From contig CAVYWS010000003.1 of assembly GCA_963772265.1 (NCBI GenBank), positions 62,001-126,000 on the forward strand: a DNA stretch of 64,000 bases. The letters run 5' to 3'. Both the position numbers and the translations under genes were made by a program. Position 1 is the stretch's first letter. Each line of letters starts with the position of its first letter. This document shows positions 1-7,253 of the stretch, piece after piece. The notes under the pieces were generated by a model. That model was given only the letters and a program-made list of their open reading frames with translations. It was not told the origin of the DNA and ran no database searches. Origin of the DNA: Mayfieldus sp963772265. Lineage in GTDB: Bacteria; Actinomycetota; Thermoleophilia; Solirubrobacterales; 70-9.

Positions 1-2
1 CC

Positions 3-1346
3 CCGAAGCTGCTGGCCTTCTGCGAGGAGCTGCGGCGCGAGGGCGTCGCCGTCGGCACCTCGGAGATCCTCGACGCGTTCGCGGCTCTCGACCAGGTGCC
101 GTGGACCGTCCACGACGACTTCCGCGAGGCGCTGGCGGCGACGATCGCAAAGTCACAGGAGGACCGCCGGATCTTCGAGCTGCTGTTCGACCGCTACTTC
201 TTCCGCGCCGCCGAGGCCGAGGCGGTGACGCGACAGATCGGCGAAGGCGAGCAGCGCCACGAGGGCGGCGAGCGGCTCGACATCGACGAGCTTCGAGAGT
301 CGGTCCGGCAGGCGATCGTGGAGGGAAGCGACGGCGACATGCGCGACCTGGCGCGGCTGGCGATCGCCGCCTTTGGCCGCCGCGGCGAGGGATCGGGCGT
401 GATCGGCGTCGACGTGCAGCGAATCCGGCGCACCCTGGGGCTCACCGCCGGCCAGCCCGCCGACGCCGACAGCGAGCTGCCCGAGATCGACCGCGAGCAG
501 CTCAACGCCTTCGAGCGCCACCTGCGGCGCGAGCTGGAGCGGGCGCTGATCGAGCGCACCGAGGCCCTTCCCCCCTCCCGCCCCCTTGCCGAGCTCGACC
601 GGGCGCTGCCGACCAGTCCGGCCCAGGACCTCGCCTCGGTGCACCGGGCCGTCGCCCAGATGAAGCGCCGGCTGGCGACCCTGGGGCACGAGCAGCGGGG
701 GCGGCGGCGAGGCCGGGTGGTCGACGTGCGGCGCACGATGCGGGCCTCGCTGGAGACCGGAGGGGTGCCGCTGCGGCTCCGCTACCGGCCCAAGCGTCCC
801 CGCCGCCCCGAGATCTACGTCCTCTGCGACGTCTCCACCTCGGTCACCTCGGCGAGCGTCTTCTTCCTCTCGGTCCTGCACGCCCTGCATGACTCGTTCC
901 GCAAGCTGCGCAGCTTCGTCTTCATCGAGCGGATCTCCGAGGTGACCGAGATCTTCGAGCACGAGCGCGACTTCACCGCGATCTCGCAGCGGATCTCGAG
1001 CGAGGGCGGAGTCGCCGACGTCTCCGGCTACACCGACTACGGACGGGTCTGGCTCGAGTTCCTGGCCGAGATCTCCGACGAGCTGGACCCGCGCTCGACC
1101 GTGATCGTGCTCGGCGACGCCCGCACCAACGGGCGCGAGCCGCACGCCGAGGCCTTCGCCCAGGTCGCCGAGCGGGCGGGACGGATCTTCTGGCTCAACC
1201 CCGAGCCGCGGCTCTACTGGAACTACGGCGACTCGGTGATGTCCGCCTACGAGGTCTTCTGCGACGGCGCCTTTGAGTGCTGGACCACCCGCCACCTGGA
1301 GAACTTCGTCAACGTCGTCGCCGGGGGTCCGCAAGCTGTCCCATGA
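3..1346 (+). CDS. VWA domain protein, CoxE-like (5' end outside window)
   Basis: The frame is open to the left edge, so the GTG at 96 is internal and the true start lies outside the window. The C-terminal half is a von Willebrand A domain of the CoxE type. It has a MIDAS motif DVSTS (about residue 246 counted from position 96), a later TDYG threonine and an LGDARTNG aspartate. The N-terminal half is helical and charged, as in CoxE proteins that partner MoxR AAA+ ATPases during metallo-enzyme maturation. The stop codon lies just before the GTG of the histidine phosphatase, suggesting co-transcription. The MoxR partner would be expected upstream, outside the window. Family assignment is firm; the substrate is unknown. 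Confidence 0.85.
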   Translation, partial: PKLLAFCEELRREGVAVGTSEILDAFAALDQVPWTVHDDFREALAATIAKSQEDRRIFELLFDRYFFRAAEAEAVTRQIGEGEQRHEGGERLDIDELRESVRQAIVEGSDGDMRDLARLAIAAFGRRGEGSGVIGVDVQRIRRTLGLTAGQPADADSELPEIDREQLNAFERHLRRELERALIERTEALPPSRPLAELDRALPTSPAQDLASVHRAVAQMKRRLATLGHEQRGRRRGRVVDVRRTMRASLETGGVPLRLRYRPKRPRRPEIYVLCDVSTSVTSASVFFLSVLHALHDSFRKLRSFVFIERISEVTEIFEHERDFTAISQRISSEGGVADVSGYTDYGRVWLEFLAEISDELDPRSTVIVLGDARTNGREPHAEAFAQVAERAGRIFWLNPEPRLYWNYGDSVMSAYEVFCDGAFECWTTRHLENFVNVVAGGPQAVP

Positions 1347-1353
1347 CCCAGCC

Positions 1354-2019
1354 GTGACCCGAGCGATCTTCGTCCGCCACGGCGAGTCGGTCTCCAACGC
1401 CCACCCCGAGCTGGCGGCGCTGCCGCTCGCCGAGGGCGACCGGCTCACCGAGCTCGGGAAGCGCCAGGCGCAGGAGGCGGCCAAGGCCCTGGCCGCCCAG
1501 GAGCCGACGGCGCTTCTGAGCAGCTCGATGGGACGGGCGCGGGAGACGGCCGAGCTGATCGGCGACCACCTCGGCCTCGAGGTCACCGAGCTTCCCTACA
1601 TCAACGAGCTTCGGGAATCGCGCGACTACGCGGCGATGAGCCCCGAGGAGCAGAAGCTGCGCCGCTGGTCGGTCTGGATGGTCGAGCACGGCGACGACCC
1701 GGACTTCTCCTGGCAGGGAGGCGAGTCGTTCGACCAGATGCGGGGACGGGTGCGCCGGCTGAAGGACGAGCTCGAGCGCGACTACTCCGGAGAGCGTCCC
1801 GTGATCGTCACCCACGGGATCTTCCTGCGCTTCTTTCTCTTCGACTCCCTGCTCGGGGACGAGTTCGGCCCCGATCAGGCCGGCAGGCTCTGGTACGTAC
1901 GCTCGGTGAACGGCGGGATCAGCGTCTTCGAGCAGGGCGAGCGCTGGCACCCCGCCGACGCCGACACCCCCGGCTGGACCTGCGTCACGTGGATGGCGCG
2001 GCCCGGGGATCCTCCCTGA
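1354..2019 (+). CDS. Histidine phosphatase family (phosphoglycerate mutase-like) protein
   Basis: A 221-residue single-domain protein. It opens with the catalytic motif FVRHGESVSN (RHG, phosphohistidine) and has a distal THG motif near residue 153 (IVTHGIFLRF) plus ARETAELIG, which supplies the second phosphate pocket. I chose GTG 1354 because the motif begins within six residues of it. More upstream starts in this frame lie inside the VWA gene. It follows that gene by 7 bases. Family members dephosphorylate varied small molecules or proteins; nothing here fixes the substrate. Confidence 0.85.
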   Translation: MTRAIFVRHGESVSNAHPELAALPLAEGDRLTELGKRQAQEAAKALAAQEPTALLSSSMGRARETAELIGDHLGLEVTELPYINELRESRDYAAMSPEEQKLRRWSVWMVEHGDDPDFSWQGGESFDQMRGRVRRLKDELERDYSGERPVIVTHGIFLRFFLFDSLLGDEFGPDQAGRLWYVRSVNGGISVFEQGERWHPADADTPGWTCVTWMARPGDPP

Positions 2020-2061
2020 GGGGCGTCGATCACCCGGCGAGGTTTTTGCAATCCTGGCTCT

Positions 2062-2400
2062 GTGGCCGGTGACCTCGTCTACTTCTGGCTCTCCCTTCCC
2101 GACGCCGAGAAGGCGAAGGAGTTCTACGGCGGGCTGTTCGGCTGGAGGTTCAGTCCCGGCAACGCCCCCGACGGCTGGAACGTCGAGGGCTCTGCCCCTC
2201 CCGGCGGCCTCCACGGCGGCGAGAACCAAGCGCGCGCAAACCTCTGCTTCGAGGTCGACGACCTCGAGTCCGGGATGGAACGCGTGCGTGAGCTGGGCGG
2301 GGAGACGGGCGATCCGCAGCCAACCGAGGGCGGCAGGTTCTCGATCTGCCGCGACGACCAGGGCTTCGAATTCTGCATCTGGGCCGCGGAGAGCGGCTAG
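2062..2400 (+). CDS. VOC (glyoxalase/bleomycin resistance) family protein
   Basis: A 112-residue protein starting at GTG 2062. It has one vicinal-oxygen-chelate fold: an opening beta strand (LVYFWLSLPD), the AKEFYGGLFGW helix, and a closing strand DDQGFEFCIWA where the second metal-ligand position lies. Length and pattern match stand-alone VOC proteins. A second VOC gene follows after 10 bases, so the two probably form one unit. Metal ligands are not fully conserved and the substrate cannot be predicted. Confidence 0.8.
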   Translation: MAGDLVYFWLSLPDAEKAKEFYGGLFGWRFSPGNAPDGWNVEGSAPPGGLHGGENQARANLCFEVDDLESGMERVRELGGETGDPQPTEGGRFSICRDDQGFEFCIWAAESG

Positions 2401-2410
2401 CGACAGTCCC

Positions 2411-2942
2411 GTGCCACTCGTCGATCACGTCGACCTGGTGGTCTCGTCGATCGAACGCAGCCTGCCCTTCTACCGGGGCCTGCTCGGCCCTCTGGGATGG
2501 ACCTTCCTCACCAAGGAGGAGGGGGAGCGGGGCGAGACGATCCACTACCTGTGGGGGCCGGATTGGAGCGGCGTCCTCGGGCTTCGCGAGCGGCCCTTCG
2601 AGGCTGCGGTCGGCGAGGTCGACCGCTATGCGCTGGGGCTGCATCACCTCGCCTTCGCGGCGCCAAACCGCAAGGCGGTCGACAAGGCGGCCCGCTGGGC
2701 GCAGGAGCAGGGAGCCGAGATCGACGGCCCCGCCGGCGAGCGCCACTACACGCCGGGCTACTACGCCGACCTTCTTCTTCGACCCGGACGGAATCAAGCT
2801 CGAGGTCGTGCACCGGCCGCGGCCCTTCTCCCTCTCCTTCACCCGCGGCCTGGTCAGGGGCGCCGGCTCGGTTGCAGCTCAAATGCGGCGGAGGAGGCGG
2901 ATGCGCGAGGGGCCCGAGCTAGGCGCTGGGCGCCGGAAGTAG
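2411..2942 (+). CDS. VOC family protein, interrupted by a +1 frameshift near 2770
   Basis: GTG 2411 begins LVDHVDLVVSSIERSLPFY, a typical VOC N-terminus with a histidine metal ligand. A second half contains GLHHLAFAAPN. The frame is lost at about 2770: upstream ends with GYYA in frame 2, while the expected FFFDPDGIKLEVVH (metal-ligand glutamate) continues in frame 3. Removing one G from the GCCGACC stretch restores a complete protein of about 176 residues. The total length, 3n+1, agrees. The break is probably an indel error, but real inactivation cannot be excluded. The stop abuts the convergent Rrf2 gene. Confidence 0.75.
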
Positions 2943-3401
2943 CTAACGGTGCGGTTCCCAAGCGTCAGGGGAGGCGGCGAGGCGCTTCACATTGCGGGGC
3001 AGCTTGCCGCTGGTGACGTCGGCGAGGGTGGTGTGCTCGAGGACCGCCCGCAGGTTTGCCCGAACCGCGATCCAGACCTCCTGCAGGTGCTCGGCCCTGC
3101 CGCGGTAGTGGACCGACTCCGGTGGCGCCGACTGAACGTTGGCGATCGGGCCCTCGACTGCCCGGATCACGTCGGCGATCGAGATCTCCTCGGCCGGACG
3201 GGCGAGCCAGTAGCCGCCCTTGGCGCCGCGCCGCGCCCGCACGATCCCGGCGTGCTTGAGCTCGAGCAGGATGTGCTCGAGGAACTGAAGCGGGATGTCC
3301 TGGGCCTCGGCCAGCCGCTCGCCCTTGACCGGGCCGTCTTCGACGGCGGCCAGCTCGGCGGCGGCGCGTACGGCGTAGTCGGCCTTGGCTGAAACGCGCA
3401 T
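2943..3401 (-). CDS. Rrf2 family transcriptional regulator without Fe-S cysteines
   Basis: 152 residues. The N-terminal winged helix MRVSAKADYAVRAAAELA is diagnostic of Rrf2, with recognition helix IPLQFLEHILLELKHAGIV and wing RGAKGGYWLARP. It contains no cysteine at all, so it cannot bind an Fe-S cluster the way IscR, NsrR or RsrR do. That places it with the cluster-free CymR/YwnA-type members. It is co-oriented with and 61 bases downstream of the TSUP exporter gene. A CymR-like role in sulfur metabolism is therefore plausible but inferred. Confidence 0.85.
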   Translation of the reverse strand: MRVSAKADYAVRAAAELAAVEDGPVKGERLAEAQDIPLQFLEHILLELKHAGIVRARRGAKGGYWLARPAEEISIADVIRAVEGPIANVQSAPPESVHYRGRAEHLQEVWIAVRANLRAVLEHTTLADVTSGKLPRNVKRLAASPDAWEPHR

Positions 3402-3462
3402 GGCGGCAAGTAAATCAGGCGTCGATTCGCCGCATTGGGGACGCGATCTTCAGGCGCCACGC

Positions 3463-4390
3463 CTAGCCGATCAGCGCCGGAGGCAGATCCTCCCCTGAGC
3501 TCTGCCCGTTGCGGCGCTGCTGGCGCCGGGCGTACCAGCGCGGGGCGTAGAGCACGGCGGCGAAGCCGATCCCCAGCCACCGCGGCGGCGATCGGCCACA
3601 GGGTCGGATCGCCCTTCTGGATCGTCACGATGCCCGACCCGACCAGGACCAGGCCGAGGGCGGTGCGCAGGAGTCCCTGCGGGGCCCTGCCGGACAGCGC
3701 CGCGCCGATCACCACCCCGGGCACCGAGCCGAGCAGGATGTTGCCGGCAAGCGAGAGATCGACGTTGCCGCCGAGCCAGTGGGCGAGCCCGGCCGCCCAG
3801 AGCAGGATCGCGGCGTGGAAGATGTCGGTGCCGACCACCCTGTGCGGGGTGAGCCTGAAGACGGTGATCAGCAGGATCGCGATCACGGTTCCGGATCCGG
3901 CCGAGGTGATCCCGATCACGAAGCCGGTGGTGGCGCCGATCGTCACCGCGGCGATCTTGTGGCGGCGCTTGATCTCGAAGTCTTCGCGCTCGTCGATCAG
4001 GTTGCTGATGAACAGGGCCCGGGTCAGAGTGATGATCCCGACCATCAGCAGGGTGCCGCCGAGCAGCGCGTAGACGACCGAGTTGAGCTGGTCCTCGCCC
4101 AGCCTGTCCTTGAGCACCGAGATCACCAGGACTCCGGCGATCGCGGCGGGGACGCTTCCGACCGCGAGCCACTTGACCAGGCTCATGTTCACGGTCTTCA
4201 TCCGCAGATGGCGCCAGGCGCCGACCGTCTTGGTGACCGCCGAATAGAAGATGTCGGTGCCGATCGCGGTCGTCGGCTGGATCCCGAAGACAAGGATCAG
4301 CATCGGGGTCATCAGCGATCCCCCGCCCATGCCGGTCATGCCCACGAGCACGCCGATCCCCAGTCCGAAGACGATGATTGCCGGGTCCAT
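3463..4390 (-). CDS. TSUP (TauE/SafE) family sulfite/sulfonate-type exporter, frameshifted near 3575
   Basis: Starts MDPAIIVFGLGIGVLVG and contains the two TSUP signatures: GMTGMGGGSLMTPML near residue 20, and ITSAGSGTVIAI in the second repeat. About eight hydrophobic segments are visible. Near 3575 the frame breaks inside GDRLRR. Deleting one G gives VAGIGFAAVLYAPRWYARRQ and a stop at 3463, for about 309 residues, which is normal for the family. The total length of 3n+1 supports one extra base. TSUP proteins move sulfite, thiosulfate or organosulfonates. The adjacent Rrf2 gene on the same strand suggests sulfur-responsive control. Confidence 0.8.
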
Positions 4391-4524
4391 CTGAGTTTGT
4401 TCGCCGGGTTCTGCCCCGCTCCCTTTAGGAGTTTCTCGACTGCTTTAGTCAAGAGCGAGGCCGGCAATCGTAACAGCTACCCCCTCCGCTCCAGGCCAGT
4501 CGCCGGCGGGTGACGACTAGACTG

Positions 4525-4632
4525 CAGGGACAACCCAGGGGGGCTCGCGGGAAGGCGGGCTGAGATGGCGCCCTTGGCATCAGACACCCGGCGCCGACCC
4601 TCAGAACCTGTGCGGTAATGCGCGCGGAGGGA
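4525..4632 (+). promoter_or_regulatory. TPP riboswitch (THI element)
   Basis: The conserved THI-box landmarks appear in order: a GGGGGGCU segment at 4538-4544, CTGAGA at 4560-4565, then ACCCTCAGAACCTG at 4597-4610 followed by GGTAATG at 4614-4620. The 3' end runs directly into GGAGGG at 4626-4631, the Shine-Dalgarno of the ABC ATPase gene at 4635. Control by ribosome-binding-site sequestration is therefore likely. Exact ends are approximate. Confidence 0.9.
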
Positions 4633-4634
4633 GC

Positions 4635-5462
4635 ATGTTGACCAGGACCGGGGCTCCCACGCAGGAGCCCCTTTCAATCGGCACGAACGGCTCGGCAAAG
4701 CCCGAAGGGGTCGAGGTGCGCGGCCTCAGCCATGCCTTCGGCGAGCTGGGGGTGCTCGAGGACCTGAGCCTGACCGCCGCCGCGCACCAGGTGCTGGGGA
4801 TCGTCGGGCCCTCGGGCTGCGGAAAGTCGACGCTGCTCGAGCTGATCGCGGGCCTGCGCGACCCGGACGCGGGCACGATCGACGCCGCCGGCGCAACCGA
4901 GCCCCCCGGGCGCCTGGCGCGCTGCGCCTACATGCCCCAGCGCGACCTGCTGCTGCCCTGGTACTCGGCCCTGGACAACGCGGCGCTGGCGCTGCGCAAC
5001 CGGGGCCTGGCGAAGGCGGAAGCCCGCCGCCGCACCGGCGATCTGTTCGGGCGCTTCGGCCTCGGCGGATTCGAGGCCAGCCATCCCGCCGAGCTCTCGG
5101 GCGGAATGCGCCAGCGGGTGGCCTTTCTGCGCACCCTGGTCGCCGGCAAGCCGCTGCTGCTGCTCGACGAGCCGTTCGCGTCGCTGGACGCGATCACGCG
5201 CGGGGAGATGCAGGAGTGGCTGGCCGGCGCGCTTGAGGCCGACCCGCGCACCGTGGTCATGGTCACCCACGACGTCGAGGAGGCGCTCTACCTCTGCGAC
5301 CGGGTCGCGGTGCTCTCGGCGCGCCCCGGACGCCTGGTGGCGGAGCTGGCCCCGGAGTCGCCGCGGTCCCCGGACCGCGCCGCGGCGGTCACCGCGCCGG
5401 GCTTCGGTGCCCTGCGGGCCGAGGCGATGCAGACCCTGCGCGAGGGAGCCCGGCGGCAATGA
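4635..5462 (+). CDS. thiZ: ABC transporter ATPase, thiamine-precursor (HMP) uptake
   Basis: 275 residues starting at ATG 4635, immediately behind the TPP riboswitch and GGAGGG. Walker A is GPSGCGKST (about residue 55), the Q-loop is in MPQRDLLLPW, the signature is LSGGMRQR, Walker B is LLLLDEPFASLD and the H-loop is VTHD. It is closest in pattern to the nitrate/sulfonate/taurine-type ATPases that also serve ThiXYZ. Its stop overlaps the permease start by 4 bases. The riboswitch and the NMT1-type binding protein make a pyrimidine (HMP or formylaminopyrimidine) substrate the best reading. Confidence 0.88.
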   Translation: MLTRTGAPTQEPLSIGTNGSAKPEGVEVRGLSHAFGELGVLEDLSLTAAAHQVLGIVGPSGCGKSTLLELIAGLRDPDAGTIDAAGATEPPGRLARCAYMPQRDLLLPWYSALDNAALALRNRGLAKAEARRRTGDLFGRFGLGGFEASHPAELSGGMRQRVAFLRTLVAGKPLLLLDEPFASLDAITRGEMQEWLAGALEADPRTVVMVTHDVEEALYLCDRVAVLSARPGRLVAELAPESPRSPDRAAAVTAPGFGALRAEAMQTLREGARRQ

Positions 5463-6211
5463 GGCGCTATCTGCTGCCCGCAGCCGTGCTGGCGATCCTG
5501 ATCGCCGCCTGGCAGCTCGCCGCCTCGAGCGGCTTTCTCGCCAACGTGCTCAACCTCGAGGACTTCCTGGTGCCTTCGCCGAGCCAGATCGCCAGCACCC
5601 TCTGGGAGGACCGCTCGCTGCTCGCCGACAACGCCTGGGTCACCCTGAAGGAGGTGCTGCTCGGCTTCGGGCTCGCGGTGGCCTGCGGGCTTGCCTTCGC
5701 GGTGGCCCTGCACCTCTCCGAGACCCTCCGCCGTGCCTTCTATCCGCTGATCGTCGCCTCGCAGACGGTCCCGATCATCGCGATCGCCCCGATCCTGGTC
5801 GTCTGGTTCGGGTTCGGAATCGGGCCGAAGCTGGCGATCATCGCGCTGATCTGCTTCTTCCCGATCACCGTCAACACGCTCGACGGCCTGCGCTCGGTCG
5901 ACCCCGACGCGGTGAAGATGATGCGCACCCTCGACGCCGGGCGCTGGTCGATCCTGCGCCGGGTCGAGGCGCCGACGGCGCTTCCCTATGCGTTCAGCGG
6001 CGCCAAGATCGCTGCCGCGGTGGCGGTGATCGGCGCCGTGTTCGGCGAGTGGTCGGGCTCCTCATCGGGGCTCGGCTACCTGATGCAGATCGACAACGCG
6101 CGGCTCGACGCGCCCCGCCTCTGGGCCTCGGTGGTGCTGCTGTCGCTGATCGCGATGGCGCTGTTCGCGGCCCTGGCATTGCTGGAGCGGAGAGTCGTCC
6201 GGTGGCGCTAA
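5459..6211 (+). CDS. thiX: ABC transporter permease, thiamine-precursor uptake
   Basis: 250 residues with about six transmembrane helices. The cytoplasmic EAA coupling loop is recognisable around MMRTLDAGRWSILRRVEAP (residues 152-170), where permeases of this family contact the ATPase. The start overlaps the ATPase stop (ATGA), implying translational coupling. It belongs to the BPD_transp_1 family with ThiX/SsuC/TauC. Substrate assignment rests on the upstream TPP riboswitch and the downstream THI5-like binding protein. Confidence 0.87.
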   Translation: MRRYLLPAAVLAILIAAWQLAASSGFLANVLNLEDFLVPSPSQIASTLWEDRSLLADNAWVTLKEVLLGFGLAVACGLAFAVALHLSETLRRAFYPLIVASQTVPIIAIAPILVVWFGFGIGPKLAIIALICFFPITVNTLDGLRSVDPDAVKMMRTLDAGRWSILRRVEAPTALPYAFSGAKIAAAVAVIGAVFGEWSGSSSGLGYLMQIDNARLDAPRLWASVVLLSLIAMALFAALALLERRVVRWR

Positions 6212-6230
6212 CGGGTACAAAGACGCGCTG

Positions 6231-7253
6231 ATGCGACTCGCCCGACCCCAAATCGCCCTGATCGCCGTCTGCATGCTCGCGGCGGCGCTGGGCCTCGCCG
6301 CCTGCGGCGAGAAGTCCGAGAACGAGAACGGCACGGCGCAGTCGCTGAGCCTGACCCTCGACTGGTTCCCCAATCCCGACCACGTCGGGATCTACGAGGC
6401 CGAGAAGCAGGGCTACTTCCGCGACGCCGGTCTCGACGTCCAGATCCAGACTCCCTCCGACCCGGCTGCCCCGATCAAGCAGGTGGCGGCGGGCCAGACC
6501 GACCTTGCGATCTCCTACGAGCCCGAGGTGCTGCTGGCCCGCGAGCAGGGCCTCGACGTCAGGGCGGTCGCGGCGGTGGTCGACCGGCCGCTGACCTCGC
6601 TGATCTGGCTCGGCAAGTCGGGCCTCAAGCGGCTCGGCGACCTGCGCGGCAAGACGATCGCGACCGCCGGGATCCCGTACCAGGACGCTTACCTGAAGAC
6701 GATTCTCGCTCGCGCCAACCTCTCTCCCTCCGAGGTCAAGGCGGTGAACGTCGGCCAGGGCCTGCTGCCGGCGATCCTCAGCGGCCGCGCCCAGGCGATC
6801 CTCGGCGGCTTCTCCAACGTCGAGGGCGTCGACCTGAAGCTGCGACACAAGGCTCCAACCGTCACCCCGGTCGACAAGCTCGGGGTCCCCACCTACGACG
6901 AGTTGGTCCTGGTCGCGAAGAGCAGCGCCGTCGACGGCGATTCCGAGGCGATCCGGCTGTTCCTGGCGGCGCTTTCCCGCGGCACCGCCGCCGCCGAAGC
7001 CCACCCCAACCAGGCGACCCAGGCGCTGCTGGAGGCCAACCCCGAGCTCGACCGCAAGACGACAGCCGCCGAGGTCAAGGCGACCCTGCCGGTGCTCAGC
7101 CAGACGACCCCCGACCACCCCTACGGCTACATGGACCCGGCCGAATGGAAGCAGTTCATCGGCTGGATGCGCGACAACGGCCTGATCTCGACCCTGTTCA
7201 CGCCCGCGGCGGTGCTCAGCGAGGAGCTTCTGCCTGGGAAGATTCCGGATTAG
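6231..7253 (+). CDS. thiY: NMT1/THI5-like substrate-binding lipoprotein
   Basis: 340 residues. The N-terminus is a lipoprotein signal with lipobox LAAC (Cys at about residue 25). The mature part starts LTLDWFPNPDHVGIYEAEKQGYF, the characteristic opening of NMT1/THI5-like pyrimidine-precursor binding proteins. It also has QTDLAISYEPEVLLAREQ and GLLPAILSGRAQA. It is the third gene of the riboswitch-controlled operon, 19 bases after the permease. Its TAG stop overlaps the TAA of the convergent GGDEF/EAL gene by two bases. Confidence 0.88.
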   Translation: MRLARPQIALIAVCMLAAALGLAACGEKSENENGTAQSLSLTLDWFPNPDHVGIYEAEKQGYFRDAGLDVQIQTPSDPAAPIKQVAAGQTDLAISYEPEVLLAREQGLDVRAVAAVVDRPLTSLIWLGKSGLKRLGDLRGKTIATAGIPYQDAYLKTILARANLSPSEVKAVNVGQGLLPAILSGRAQAILGGFSNVEGVDLKLRHKAPTVTPVDKLGVPTYDELVLVAKSSAVDGDSEAIRLFLAALSRGTAAAEAHPNQATQALLEANPELDRKTTAAEVKATLPVLSQTTPDHPYGYMDPAEWKQFIGWMRDNGLISTLFTPAAVLSEELLPGKIPD

